NCBI GenBank assembly: GCA_964483785.1
Contig: CAZACW010000006.1
Coordinates: forward strand, 4,296 to 68,295
Direction: 5' to 3'
DNA length: 64,000 nucleotides
Source of the DNA: JABDGZ01 sp964483785
Lineage (GTDB): Bacteria > Omnitrophota > Gorgyraeia > Zapsychrales > Fredricksoniimonadaceae
A program made the position numbers and the translations under genes. Under the pieces are notes generated by a model that searched no databases, was not told the DNA's origin, and saw nothing but the letters and a program-made list of their open reading frames with translations. Below are positions 1 through 8,370 of the stretch, piece after piece; position 1 is the stretch's first letter; the number at the start of each line of letters is the position of its first letter.

Positions 1-746
1 TGCCTGTGCCGGATTACACCAAGGCCCTGGTCCAGGATGTGCGGGGATTGAACATCGGCTTACCTAAGGAAGCTTTTGCAGAAGGCCTGGACCCGCAAGT
101 CCGAAAGGCCATCGAGGAGGCCCTTAATCAATTTAAAAAAATGGGCGCGGTGATCAAGGAGGTCTCCTTGCCGCATACGCCCTATGCGGTGGCCACCTAT
201 TATATCGTGGCCACGGCCGAGGCCAGCTCCAATCTGGCGCGCTTCGACGGAGTGCGTTACGGCCTGCGGGCCCAACCGCAAAAGGTCCGCAAAAACGCGC
301 TGGTCGACATGTACGAGGAGACCCGCGCCAGGGGCTTTGGCGATGAAGCCAAGCGGCGCATTATGCTCGGCACCTATGCCTTGTCTTCAGGTTATTATGA
401 TGCTTATTATCTGCGCGGCCAGAAGGTGAGGACCTTGATCAAACAGGATTTGGATCAGGCCTTTCAAAGCTGTGATGTGATTTTGACGCCGACTTCTCCG
501 ACGGTGGCCTTCAAGGTGGGGGAGAAGCTCAGCGATCCTTTGAGCATGTATTTATCGGATATTTATACCATCCCGGCCAATTTGGGTGGCATTCCGGCCA
601 TTTGCCTCCCTTGCGGCTTTTCCCAAAGCGGATTGCCCATCGTCCTGCAATTGATGGGACAGGCCTTTGATGAAGAAATGCTGCTGCGTGTTGCGTATGC
701 CTATGAACAAAGCACGCCCTGGCACACGCAGAAACCGAATCTATGA
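1..746 (+). CDS. gatA: Glutamyl/aspartyl-tRNA(Gln/Asn) amidotransferase subunit A, C-terminal part (5' cut by window edge)
   Basis: This is the amidase subunit of GatCAB, which releases ammonia from glutamine to convert Glu-tRNA(Gln) or Asp-tRNA(Asn) to the amidated form. The reading frame is open to the window edge, so about 248 of the usual ~480 residues are visible and the Ser-Ser-Lys catalytic triad lies upstream. The visible part carries typical GatA C-terminal signatures: GLPKEAF, DVILTPTSPTVAF, and a segment with NLGGIPAICLPCG followed by GLPIVLQLMG. It ends in an ATGA overlap with gatB, which confirms the operon. The identification is secure because gatB follows directly. Confidence 0.96.
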   Translation, partial: PVPDYTKALVQDVRGLNIGLPKEAFAEGLDPQVRKAIEEALNQFKKMGAVIKEVSLPHTPYAVATYYIVATAEASSNLARFDGVRYGLRAQPQKVRKNALVDMYEETRARGFGDEAKRRIMLGTYALSSGYYDAYYLRGQKVRTLIKQDLDQAFQSCDVILTPTSPTVAFKVGEKLSDPLSMYLSDIYTIPANLGGIPAICLPCGFSQSGLPIVLQLMGQAFDEEMLLRVAYAYEQSTPWHTQKPNL

Positions 747-2179
747 GCGCCTTCGAGACCGTCATAGGACTGGAAGTCCACCTGCAGTTAAACACCAAGA
801 CCAAGATTTTTTGCCCTTGCGCCAATCAATTCGGCTGTGCGCCCAACACCAATGTCTGTCCGGTGTGCTTAGGTCTGCCCGGCACCTTGCCGGTCTTAAA
901 CCATCAGGCCCTTTTGTATGCCATCAAGGCGGGTCTGGCGCTGAATGCCGAAATCAACAGTTTCATCAAATTCGACCGCAAGAATTATTATTATCCGGAC
1001 CTGCCCAAGGGCTATCAAATCTCCCAGTATGATTTTCCCGTCGCGAAAAACGGGTATCTGGACATCAAAAGCACGGCGCTCGACAAGCGCATCGGCATCA
1101 AGCGCGCCCATCTCGAGGAAGATGCCGGCAAGCTGGTGCATGACAATGCCGGCTCCTGTTCCTTGGTCGACTATAACCGCACCGGCACGCCCTTGATCGA
1201 AATCGTCACCGAGCCGGACCTGCGCTCGCCCCAGGAAGCCTACGATTACCTGCATACCTTGAAATTGACCCTGCAGTATTTGAATATTTCCGACTGCGAC
1301 ATGGAAAAAGGCTCCTTGCGCTGCGATGCCAATGTCTCCATCCGCCCCGCGGGCCAAAGCAGCCTGGGCACCAAGACGGAATTGAAGAACATGAATTCCT
1401 TCCGCGCGGTCAAGGCGGCCCTGGAATATGAGATCCGCCGCCATGAGCAGGTGATTGTCTCCGGCGGCAAAATCGTGCAGGAGACCCTGCTGTGGAACGA
1501 TGACAAAGGCCAGACCCAGGCCATGCGTTCCAAGGAACAGGCCCATGATTACCGCTATTTCCCTGACCCGGATTTGGTGCCTTTTGTGGTGGATGCCAAG
1601 ATCATCGACGGAGTCCGGGCCGGACTGCCGGAATTGCCTCAAGCGAAAACGGTCCGATTTTTAGGCCAATACGGCCTTTTGGCCTACGACATCCAGATCT
1701 TGGTTGCGGACGCGGCCCTGGCGGATTTTTTTGAAGAGGCGGTCAAGGTCTATGCTTTTCCTAAAAAAATCGCCAACTGGCTGGGCGGCCCGGTGTTGAT
1801 GGAGATGAACAACCGCAAAACATCCTTGCAAGGCCTGAAATTGTCCCCGAAGGATTTGGCGGCCTTGATCGCGCAAGTTGAGGAAGGTGTTGTCAGCAAT
1901 TTGGCGGGCAAGGAAGTTTTGACCATGATGTTAGACAGCGGCCGCGGTGCGGCCGAGGTGATCAAGGACAAGGGTTTGGCCCAGGTCTCGGATGATTCCA
2001 ATTTACTGGCCATCATCGATGAGGTTTTGAGCCAAAACCCGGCGGTGGTGGAGCAGATCAAATCAGGCAAATCCAACGCGGCCGGGTTTTTGGTCGGCCA
2101 GGCCATGAAAAAATCAGGCGGCAAGGCCAACCCTAAAAAATTGAACGAACTCATTAACCGGAGAATGTCAGGTGTCTAA
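743..2179 (+). CDS. gatB: Glutamyl/aspartyl-tRNA amidotransferase subunit B
   Basis: GatB is the kinase and tRNA-binding subunit of GatCAB; it phosphorylates the misacylated Glu or Asp so that ammonia from GatA can amidate it. The 478 aa length is normal. The N-terminal cradle domain starts with an ETVIGLEVHLQL motif and has the CPVCLGLPG loop near residue 35; YRYFPDPDLVPF lies near residue 270, and the helical C-terminal Yqey domain begins around residue 330 and ends GGKANPKKLNELI. The start ATG overlaps the gatA stop. The next gene overlaps its end by 8 nt, so translation is probably coupled. Confidence 0.97.
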   Translation: MSAFETVIGLEVHLQLNTKTKIFCPCANQFGCAPNTNVCPVCLGLPGTLPVLNHQALLYAIKAGLALNAEINSFIKFDRKNYYYPDLPKGYQISQYDFPVAKNGYLDIKSTALDKRIGIKRAHLEEDAGKLVHDNAGSCSLVDYNRTGTPLIEIVTEPDLRSPQEAYDYLHTLKLTLQYLNISDCDMEKGSLRCDANVSIRPAGQSSLGTKTELKNMNSFRAVKAALEYEIRRHEQVIVSGGKIVQETLLWNDDKGQTQAMRSKEQAHDYRYFPDPDLVPFVVDAKIIDGVRAGLPELPQAKTVRFLGQYGLLAYDIQILVADAALADFFEEAVKVYAFPKKIANWLGGPVLMEMNNRKTSLQGLKLSPKDLAALIAQVEEGVVSNLAGKEVLTMMLDSGRGAAEVIKDKGLAQVSDDSNLLAIIDEVLSQNPAVVEQIKSGKSNAAGFLVGQAMKKSGGKANPKKLNELINRRMSGV

Positions 2180-3461
2180 AAAAAATCTATGGATGGGATT
2201 GGCCGTGTTGGCCCTGGCCGCAGGATTCTGTTTACCCGGTATGTCCCAGGTCACGGAGCAGGGCAAGAAGGACATGTACAAGCAGGTCGAATTGTTCAGC
2301 TATGCCCTGAACACCATTGAGTCGGATTATGTGGACCCTAAAACAGCCCAGGAATTGATCTATGGCGCGCTCAAAGGCATGCTGTCCTCCTTAGATGCAC
2401 ACAGCCAATTTATGGACCCGGATGAATACAAGGACCTGAAAAGCGAGACCGAAGGAAAATTCGGCGGCCTGGGCATTGAAATTTCCATCAAGGACGATTT
2501 GCTGACGGTGATAGCGCCCATCGAGGACTCTCCGGCCTTTCGCGCCGGCATCAAGGCGGGGGACCGGATCGTCAAGATCGACCATGATGTCACCCGCGAC
2601 ATGAGCCTGGATGACGCGGTGAAAAAGCTGCGTGGCAATCCCGGCTCCAAGGTGACCCTCACCATCCTGCGGGAAAAGGAAAATTTGGTCCAGGACTTTG
2701 TGGTGACCCGCGAAATGATCCATGTGGACAATGTCAAGGACCCGCATATCATCGGCGACAATATCGGCTATGTGCGGCTGACGGAATTCCGCGAGAATTC
2801 CTATAATGAACTGCACCAGGCCATAAGCAAGCTTAAAGCCCAGGGCGCGGACAGCCTGATATTGGATTTGCGCAATAATCCCGGCGGGCTTTTGGACGTG
2901 GCGGCCAGGATCGCGGAAGATTTCCTGCCTTCGGGCAGGACCATTGTCTCCACCCGCGGCCGCCATCCTAATGATGATATCACGGCCAAGTCGAACAATA
3001 ACGGCGGAGAATTCCTGGATTGGCCGATGGTGGTGATGATCAACGAAGGCTCTGCTTCCGGCAGTGAAATCGTGGCCGGCGCCTTGCGGGACAACAAGAG
3101 GGCGGTCCTGGTGGGGGTCAAGTCCTTCGGCAAAGGGTCGGTGCAAAGTGTGATCCCCCTGCCCGACGGTTCCGGCCTTCGCCTGACTACGGCCAAATAC
3201 TACACGCCCTCCGGCGTATGCATCAACGGCATCGGGATCACACCGGATGTGACGGTCGAGGCGCCGTCCAAATCCGACGATGATGCCGATGCGGCCAAAA
3301 CAGCCAAGCCTAACACCGACATAGAATCCATTTTTTCCGACCTTGAGCACAAGGAACAAAAGGGCAAGGCCATGTCCGCGAAAGACAAGGCCGATATCCA
3401 GCTGCAAAGCGCGATCCATGTGATTGAGGGCATCAAGGTTTACCGCAAATTCCAGCAATAG
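2172..3461 (+). CDS. ctpA: S41 family C-terminal processing peptidase (CtpA/Prc-like)
   Basis: This is a periplasmic serine protease of the carboxyl-terminal processing family. Residues 1-25 form a signal peptide (hydrophobic MGLAVLALAAGFCLPG). A PDZ domain covers about residues 90-175 (GGLGIEIS, AFRAGIKAGDRIVKID). The peptidase domain follows, with the catalytic Ser in EGSASGSEIVAGAL near residue 295 and the Lys in VKSFGKGSVQ near residue 320. The gene starts with GTG inside the end of gatB. A charged tail of about 60 residues follows the catalytic domain. Substrates cannot be told from sequence; in other bacteria the family trims envelope proteins or cell-wall hydrolases. Confidence 0.93.
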   Translation: MSKKNLWMGLAVLALAAGFCLPGMSQVTEQGKKDMYKQVELFSYALNTIESDYVDPKTAQELIYGALKGMLSSLDAHSQFMDPDEYKDLKSETEGKFGGLGIEISIKDDLLTVIAPIEDSPAFRAGIKAGDRIVKIDHDVTRDMSLDDAVKKLRGNPGSKVTLTILREKENLVQDFVVTREMIHVDNVKDPHIIGDNIGYVRLTEFRENSYNELHQAISKLKAQGADSLILDLRNNPGGLLDVAARIAEDFLPSGRTIVSTRGRHPNDDITAKSNNNGGEFLDWPMVVMINEGSASGSEIVAGALRDNKRAVLVGVKSFGKGSVQSVIPLPDGSGLRLTTAKYYTPSGVCINGIGITPDVTVEAPSKSDDDADAAKTAKPNTDIESIFSDLEHKEQKGKAMSAKDKADIQLQSAIHVIEGIKVYRKFQQ

Positions 3462-3473
3462 TCCGACCCTAAG

Positions 3474-4412
3474 ATGGCCAAAGGCAAAAAGTCAATCAAA
3501 CCGGACAAGGACATGAAGATTGCCGTGATCGTGGCGGCTGTAGGCGCCATGGTCATGGGGGTGTTTTTTTTCTGGGCCCACAAAAGAGAAGAGGCGCCGC
3601 CTCAAAAGATCGTCCATGCGGCCCTCAAACCAGCGGCGGAAGAAGGGGTGGACAGGTATCTGCCCAATGAGAATGTCAGGGGCCTGGAGCCGGCCCATCC
3701 GCTTGTGGTCCACGTCACCCATCCGTCCGTAGTCCCTGGTTCCGGCGGAAAAATTGCCTTTATCATCGATGATTGGGGCCAGTCCATGGGCAATTGCAAA
3801 TATTTAAAGGAAATCCCTGATCCCATGGCCGTGTCCATCCTGCCGGGTCTGCGGCACACCAAGGACATCGCCCAATGCGCAGAACTCAACAATAAATTGA
3901 CCATGCTGCATCTTCCTCTGGAAGCCCAGCATAATTACGATATTTATCCGCCGGATTACATCATCAAGACCAGCATGAAACCGGAATTGGTCGCCAGGAT
4001 CGTGCAGGAGGACATGGACCAGCTGCCTTTGATCGAAGGGGTGAACAATCACATGGGCTCCAAGGCTACTGAGGACAGGGCCTTGATGTCCATCATCCTC
4101 AAAAAAGTCCAAAAGAAGGGATTGTTTTTTGTGGACAGCATGACCGCGCACAATACCGTTTGCGAAAAAGTGGCGGATGAGCTGGATATGCCTTTCGGCA
4201 AAAGGGACGTTTTTTTAGACAATGTCAACACCCGGGAAGCCATTGTGAAACAAATTTTGGTTTTGGCCCAGAAAGCGCGCCACCGGGGTTATGCCGTGGC
4301 CATCGGCCATGACCGGCACCTGACCATGCAGGTCTTGAAGGAAGAAATCCCCTGGCTTAAAAAACAAGGTTTTCATATCGTCAGCATAACGGAATTGCTT
4401 AAAAACAGATGA
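3474..4412 (+). CDS. Divergent polysaccharide deacetylase family protein (YibQ/DUF610-like), membrane anchored
   Basis: The 312 aa protein has one N-terminal membrane segment (about residues 14-34) followed by a polar linker and a NodB-like divergent polysaccharide deacetylase domain (about 95-310). Family motifs are visible in order: IAFIIDDWG, HLPLEA, GVNNHMGS and FFVDSMT. These match the YibQ family, which often sits behind ctpA, as it does here 12 bp downstream. The family is thought to act on envelope glycans, but its enzymatic activity is poorly established. The stop overlaps tsaD (ATGA). Confidence 0.85.
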   Translation: MAKGKKSIKPDKDMKIAVIVAAVGAMVMGVFFFWAHKREEAPPQKIVHAALKPAAEEGVDRYLPNENVRGLEPAHPLVVHVTHPSVVPGSGGKIAFIIDDWGQSMGNCKYLKEIPDPMAVSILPGLRHTKDIAQCAELNNKLTMLHLPLEAQHNYDIYPPDYIIKTSMKPELVARIVQEDMDQLPLIEGVNNHMGSKATEDRALMSIILKKVQKKGLFFVDSMTAHNTVCEKVADELDMPFGKRDVFLDNVNTREAIVKQILVLAQKARHRGYAVAIGHDRHLTMQVLKEEIPWLKKQGFHIVSITELLKNR

Positions 4413-5374
4413 AGATTTTAGGTATAGAAACGTCCTGTGATGAGACCGCGGCCGCGGTGGTGGCCGACGGTGTCAAGGTGCTTTCCAACGGGGTGGCCAC
4501 CAGCCTTAAGGACCATCAGCGCTTCGGCGGCATCATCCCTGAAATTGCCTCCCGTCGGCAAATCGAGTTCATCACCTGGATCGTTGAGGAGAGCCTGGCC
4601 CAGGCCAAGCTGACCCTGCAGGAGGTGGATGCCATAGCGGTCACCAAGGCGCCTGGCTTGATCGGTTCCCTGCTGGTGGGGATTTCCTTTGCCAGGGCCT
4701 TAAGCCGCGCCTGCGCAAAACCTTTGATCGAGATTGACCATATCCAGGCCCATCTTTACGCGAATTATCTTCAAATGCCCGGGGCGGCAGCGGCCTGCCC
4801 GCAAGAGCGCCTGCCTGCCGTTGGCCTGGTTGTTTCCGGCGGACATTCGAGCCTGTATTGGGTCCAAGATTTCCGGCATTTTCAATTGCTGGGCAGTACG
4901 CGTGATGACGCGGCCGGCGAGGCTTTTGACAAGGTGGCGCGCATCCTGGATTTGGGCTATCCCGGAGGCCCGGTGATCGACCGCCTGGCCCAGGAAGGGG
5001 TAAACCAGGAAATTAATTTCCCTCCGGCCCTTTTAAGAGATTCCCATGATTTTTCATTCAGCGGCACCAAGACCGCGGTCTTGTATTACACCCAAAAGAA
5101 CAAGGCCAGGCCGGGATTTGCGCCGGCCAAGGTGGCGTATGCCTTTCAGGAAAGTGTCGTATCGGTGCTGGTGGAAAAATCCTTGAATGCCTGCCGCCAA
5201 TTAAAGGCCAAGACCCTGCTGATCGGCGGGGGAGTGGCGGCCAATTCCGCCTTGCGCCGCCGCATGCAGGAGGCCGCCTCTCTTCAAGGCATCCAGGTGT
5301 ATTTTCCGCCCATGGCCTTATGCCTGGACAATGCGGCCATGGTCGCCGGGCTGGCCTTTCATCATCGTCATTGA
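4409..5374 (+). CDS. tsaD: tRNA N6-adenosine threonylcarbamoyltransferase TsaD
   Basis: TsaD transfers the threonylcarbamoyl group to A37 of ANN-decoding tRNAs, in complex with TsaB and TsaE. The protein is 321 aa, slightly shorter than the usual 335-345. It begins with the ASKHA signature ETSCDETAAAVV, has the metal-binding HIQAH pair near residues 111-115, the GGHSSLY and DDAAGEAFDKVARIL segments, and the C-terminal GGGVAANSALRRR and DNAAMVAG motifs. The start overlaps the previous stop. A promoter for the next operon begins on top of its stop codon. Confidence 0.96.
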   Translation: MKILGIETSCDETAAAVVADGVKVLSNGVATSLKDHQRFGGIIPEIASRRQIEFITWIVEESLAQAKLTLQEVDAIAVTKAPGLIGSLLVGISFARALSRACAKPLIEIDHIQAHLYANYLQMPGAAAACPQERLPAVGLVVSGGHSSLYWVQDFRHFQLLGSTRDDAAGEAFDKVARILDLGYPGGPVIDRLAQEGVNQEINFPPALLRDSHDFSFSGTKTAVLYYTQKNKARPGFAPAKVAYAFQESVVSVLVEKSLNACRQLKAKTLLIGGGVAANSALRRRMQEAASLQGIQVYFPPMALCLDNAAMVAGLAFHHRH

Positions 5375-5403
5375 CACGCAGAGGCAAGATGGTATACCAT
5401 AAT
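5371..5403 (+). promoter_or_regulatory. Promoter of the bactofilin operon with an overlapping palindrome
   Basis: TTGACA at 5371-5376 is followed, 16 bp on, by TATACC (5393-5398), preceded by TGG as in extended -10 promoters. The -10 sits inside a perfect 12-bp palindrome, ATGGTATACCAT (5389-5400), which could be an operator. A ribosome-binding site AAGGAG lies at 5418-5423. Confidence 0.6.
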
Positions 5404-5426
5404 TTGCTAACTAATTTAAGGAGATC

Positions 5427-5948
5427 ATGATGGCCTTTAACCGCAAAGAACCCAAAGAAGTCTACGACGAAAAGACCATAGAAATCAATGCCCAGATGGA
5501 AGGGTCCCTGACCTTCAGCGACCCTGTGAATTTGAAGATTTACGGCCGATACACGGGCAAGCTGGACACGCACGGCACCCTGACCATCGGCGCTTCAGCC
5601 CAGGTGGAAGCCAATATCCAGGGCGAAAACGTGATCATTGCCGGCAAGGTCAAGGGCAATGTGATCGCCAAGAAAATGCTGGTCTTGATGCCCACGGCGG
5701 TCTTGCACGGGGACATTTCAACCCCGAAATTAAACATCGTTGAAGGCGCCCTGTTCCAGGGCCATTGCCATATGCTCGAGGATGTCCTGACCATCGATGA
5801 TCTGGCGCAATATTTGGAAATCGAGATCCCTGCCATTGTGGAGCTGGCCTCCAGCGGCAAGATCCCGGCCATTAGAGACGGAGAAACCTGGAAATTTGAG
5901 CGGGCCCAGATCGATCAATGGGCTTCCTCAGGCAAGGTCAAATCATGA
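5427..5948 (+). CDS. Bactofilin with a C-terminal excisionase-type helix-turn-helix domain
   Basis: Residues ~15-115 form a bactofilin beta-helix (DUF583): repeated strands such as GSLTFSDPVNLKIYGRYTG, GTLTIGASAQVEANI, GENVIIAGKVKGNVIA and GDISTPKLNIVEGALFQG. Bactofilins polymerise without nucleotide into membrane-linked filaments. Residues ~119-173 match the HTH_17/excisionase fold (LTIDDLAQYL, IVELASSGKIPAI, WKFERAQIDQWASSG). Excisionase-like HTH domains are not a standard part of bactofilins. Two ATGs are possible; the second (5430) gives better spacing from AAGGAG. The gene heads a three-gene operon in which every product appears to bind DNA. Confidence 0.85.
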   Translation: MMAFNRKEPKEVYDEKTIEINAQMEGSLTFSDPVNLKIYGRYTGKLDTHGTLTIGASAQVEANIQGENVIIAGKVKGNVIAKKMLVLMPTAVLHGDISTPKLNIVEGALFQGHCHMLEDVLTIDDLAQYLEIEIPAIVELASSGKIPAIRDGETWKFERAQIDQWASSGKVKS

Positions 5949-6247
5949 GCAGTCAATACATCACGGTCCGCGAGACCGCGCAAATCCTCGCGGTGTCCGA
6001 AAAAAAGGTGATGGATTTGATCGAAGGCGGCCAATTGCAGGCGTATAAAATCGCGGACCAGTTTCTGCGCCTGAAACGCAACGAAGTGGCCTCGATGCTT
6101 TCCTCGGGCCAGATTGTTTCTGAAAACACCTCCTTTGCCTATACGGCCGGCGAGCGCGTCCAGGATTTTTTTTACTTCAATGACTTTTATCTCGCTGCTT
6201 TTCTTGTGATCGGCGCCCTTCTGTACTTTATCTTCTATACGAATTGA
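5945..6247 (+). CDS. Small excisionase-type HTH protein with a C-terminal membrane anchor
   Basis: The protein has 100 residues. Residues ~4-57 match HTH_17 (YITVRETAQILAVSEKK, LIEGGQLQAYKIADQFLRL), the same type as the C-terminus of the upstream bactofilin. Residues ~78-98 form one hydrophobic segment (FYLAAFLVIGALLYFIFY) at the extreme C-terminus, so the HTH should face the cytoplasm from a tail anchor. I start it at the ATG that overlaps the bactofilin stop (ATGA) rather than at an in-frame ATG further upstream. Function is unknown; a membrane-tethered DNA-binding role is inferred. Confidence 0.75.
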   Translation: MSSQYITVRETAQILAVSEKKVMDLIEGGQLQAYKIADQFLRLKRNEVASMLSSGQIVSENTSFAYTAGERVQDFFYFNDFYLAAFLVIGALLYFIFYTN

Positions 6248-6897
6248 TGGGACAAATTCGTACAATCAACGGCCAATACTATATCGAGTTTTACGCGCGC
6301 GGCCTGCTGTATTCCCAGCCCGCCGGCCATGATTTATCCGCGGCCAGAGAACAGTTAAGGCAGGTGGAAGCCAGGATCGCAGGCGGGGAAGCCCTGACCA
6401 TGGCCAGGCACATCGACCTGCCTGATTTTTTTGAGCGTTACCTTAACGAGGCCGAGGCCCAATCCTATTCCCCGCGAAGCCTTAAGCGCTATGGTCTACT
6501 CATCCAGGACATCAGCCGGTTTTTGGCCGCACAATTTCCCCAAGTCCGTCGATTGGACCAGATGACCCCTTATGTGGCTGAATCCTACAAGGTCCATTTG
6601 GCCAAGACGCAAAGACCTAAGATCACCAATTTTTCCATGCTCTTATTAAGGGACATTTTGGAATACGGCATCAAGCTGGGCTTCATCCATGATAATCCCT
6701 GTTTGCACGTGCGCCTTTTGCCCTGGCCGGGCCCAAAAAAGGCCAAGATCACCCCGCGCTATGAAACGGTCCATCAGCTGTTTAAGCAAGGGGTGGGATT
6801 GGGCAAAACCGCGCAATTGATGAAGGTTCCTGACGTGGCCAGGCTCGTCTACTTTTCTAATTTGATTCCCTTAAGCAGGGAAGATGTGTATAATTGA
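6247..6897 (+). CDS. Integrase-like DNA-binding protein lacking the catalytic domain
   Basis: The 216 aa protein opens with a beta-rich segment (IRTINGQYYIEFYARG) like the arm-binding domain of tyrosine recombinases. A SAM-like core-binding domain follows at about residues 55-155 (DFFERYLNEAEAQSYSPRSL, LLLRDILEYGIKLGFIHDNP). Where a recombinase would have its catalytic domain there is a ~60-residue tail with an HTH-like stretch (VHQLFKQGVGLGKTAQLM), and none of the catalytic R...HxxR...Y residues. The start overlaps the previous stop (TGATG). It looks like an intact small gene rather than decay. A DNA-binding, non-recombinase role is inferred. Confidence 0.65.
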   Translation: MGQIRTINGQYYIEFYARGLLYSQPAGHDLSAAREQLRQVEARIAGGEALTMARHIDLPDFFERYLNEAEAQSYSPRSLKRYGLLIQDISRFLAAQFPQVRRLDQMTPYVAESYKVHLAKTQRPKITNFSMLLLRDILEYGIKLGFIHDNPCLHVRLLPWPGPKKAKITPRYETVHQLFKQGVGLGKTAQLMKVPDVARLVYFSNLIPLSREDVYN

Positions 6898-6930
6898 AAA
6901 ATTTAAACGGCGCAGCGTCCGGCCATTTTA

Positions 6931-7668
6931 ATGGGGACATGGATCCATATGGGCAATGAAGATTACATGGAATATTTTAATCATAGGGGGGTTACTCCGG
7001 CGGCCTATGCGCAATATCAGGTCCCGGCGCATATCCTGGCATTGCTGCCCCGGAATCTCGATGCTAAGATTCTGGATATCGGATGCGGTTTCGGCCAATT
7101 CTTGTCGGCTTTGAAAGACAAGGGCTATACGCAATTGACCGGCATAGACATCTCGCCCCAGGCGGTGGAGCATTGCCGGAATAAGGGCCTGCAGGTTGAG
7201 CTTATTGAAAGTTTGGATGCTTATGCGGGGCAGGGGCAGACCGTTCAATATGATTTTATTATCATGAGCCATGTGCTGGAGCACATAGAAAAAAGCAGGA
7301 TCATTCCTATCTTGAAGATGATCAGAAATGACTTATTGCGGCCCCGGGGCCTTTTTCTGCTGATGGTGCCCAATGCCCAGTCCAACACCGGTTGTTATTG
7401 GGCTTATGAGGATTTTACGCATCATCTTTTGTTTACATCCGGCAGTGTTTTGTTCTGCCTTCAATCCGCAGGGTTTAAACATGTCCGCTTCCTGGACCCT
7501 TACGGCTTGTCAGGACTGGGTTTCTTTAAAAGGGGAATGAAATCGTTGCTGCTGAAATTGTATGAAATGCATTACGATTTTTGGAACAGGGTCACCTCAA
7601 GCTCCTTTCATAAGCCCAGTCCAAGGATATTTTCATTTGAGTTAAAAGTGGCGGCGCAGGGGGAGTGA
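6931..7668 (+). CDS. Class I SAM-dependent methyltransferase
   Basis: The 245 aa protein has a Rossmann-type methyltransferase fold: motif I ILDIGCGFGQFLSAL near residue 48, the acidic end of strand 2 in LTGIDISPQAVEH, motif IV YDFIIMSHVLEHIE, and motif VI GLFLLMVPNAQ. It resembles the Methyltransf_11/23 families that act on small molecules or sugar lipids, but the substrate is unknown. The start may be the ATG at 6931 or at 6949. It is the last backbone-like gene before the AT-rich island. Confidence 0.8.
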   Translation: MGTWIHMGNEDYMEYFNHRGVTPAAYAQYQVPAHILALLPRNLDAKILDIGCGFGQFLSALKDKGYTQLTGIDISPQAVEHCRNKGLQVELIESLDAYAGQGQTVQYDFIIMSHVLEHIEKSRIIPILKMIRNDLLRPRGLFLLMVPNAQSNTGCYWAYEDFTHHLLFTSGSVLFCLQSAGFKHVRFLDPYGLSGLGFFKRGMKSLLLKLYEMHYDFWNRVTSSSFHKPSPRIFSFELKVAAQGE

Positions 7669-7748
7669 TATTTGAATTTGAGTGAAACCCTCACAATGGC
7701 TTTGAGCTTAAGCCCGATATCACTTTCAGGCAATCTTCATCCTGTTTA

Positions 7749-7768
7749 TATCACGGTCATATAAGAGA
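7749..7768 (+). promoter_or_regulatory. Motif TATCACGGTYATATRAGA upstream of the first island gene
   Basis: Here the sequence is TATCACGG followed by TCATATAAGAGA. Almost the same 18 bp occurs at 11053-11070, in front of the DnaJ-domain gene. Both lie a few dozen bases before a start codon in the island, so a shared promoter or operator is plausible. No separate -35 element is obvious. Confidence 0.35.
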
Positions 7769-7782
7769 GGAGTACATTGCTT

Positions 7783-8298
7783 ATGAATTGTTCGGTATGT
7801 TCAAAGGAGATGGTTGAAGAAGATTTTGGTGGAGTGAAAGTCAATGTCTGTGAAAACGGGTGTAAAGGCATTTGGTTTCCACATTGGGCTTTACAAAAAC
7901 TGGATTTGAATGACGAAGGGGTAGGAAAGGCCATGGAGGCGGCGTTGAATGCGCCTTTGGTTAATAATTCCGACCGTGCCCCTCTTCAATGCCCCATTTG
8001 TCATATTCCTATGCATAAGCACCAGTATTTTAGAGTTCATGAAGTCAGTGTTGATGAATGTTACGGTTGTGAAGCATTTTTTTTGGACTCTGGGGAGCTG
8101 GCAGTTATTCGCAAAAAAGCCATGACGGATGATGAAGTAGAAGCTTATGAAAATAAGCTGGTTGGAGATATTACGGGGCGACCCAACGAAGTGGCTTTAG
8201 ACGAGCAGGAAATACGACAAAATGTAGGGGTATATCATCAGCGAGAGGAAGCCGCGCATAAGTTGTCTCAAATTTTACATATACATTATTGGAATTGA
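7783..8298 (+). CDS. Zinc-ribbon (zf-TFIIB type) protein
   Basis: The 171 aa protein has two zinc-ribbon units: CSVCSKEM...VCENGCKGIWF (residues ~3-33) and CPICHIPM...DECYGCEAFFLDSGEL (~67-107). This arrangement is that of the zf-TFIIB family (PF13453), small bacterial proteins of unknown function. The rest is helical and acidic. I start at the ATG 11 nt after GAGAGGAG (7765-7772) rather than at an upstream TTG. It is AT-rich compared with the backbone. Confidence 0.7.
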   Translation: MNCSVCSKEMVEEDFGGVKVNVCENGCKGIWFPHWALQKLDLNDEGVGKAMEAALNAPLVNNSDRAPLQCPICHIPMHKHQYFRVHEVSVDECYGCEAFFLDSGELAVIRKKAMTDDEVEAYENKLVGDITGRPNEVALDEQEIRQNVGVYHQREEAAHKLSQILHIHYWN

Positions 8299-8370
8299 TT
8301 ATGGTAACTCGAGGCGGGCAGATTTTTTTGGGAAAGGGATTAATGCGTTTTTACTAAAAAAGAGGTGCTT

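Noticed and set aside
896..1642. Long reverse-strand open frame opposite gatB
   Set aside because: It mirrors a clearly coding gene, has no recognisable motif and arises from GC-rich codon bias.
2391..3458. 355-codon reverse open frame opposite the S41 peptidase
   Set aside because: Composition is His/Gly/Asp-rich nonsense; the forward gene has full catalytic motifs.
6247..6897. Active tyrosine recombinase that could move the neighbouring island
   Set aside because: No catalytic R-HxxR-Y residues are present and the protein is too short.
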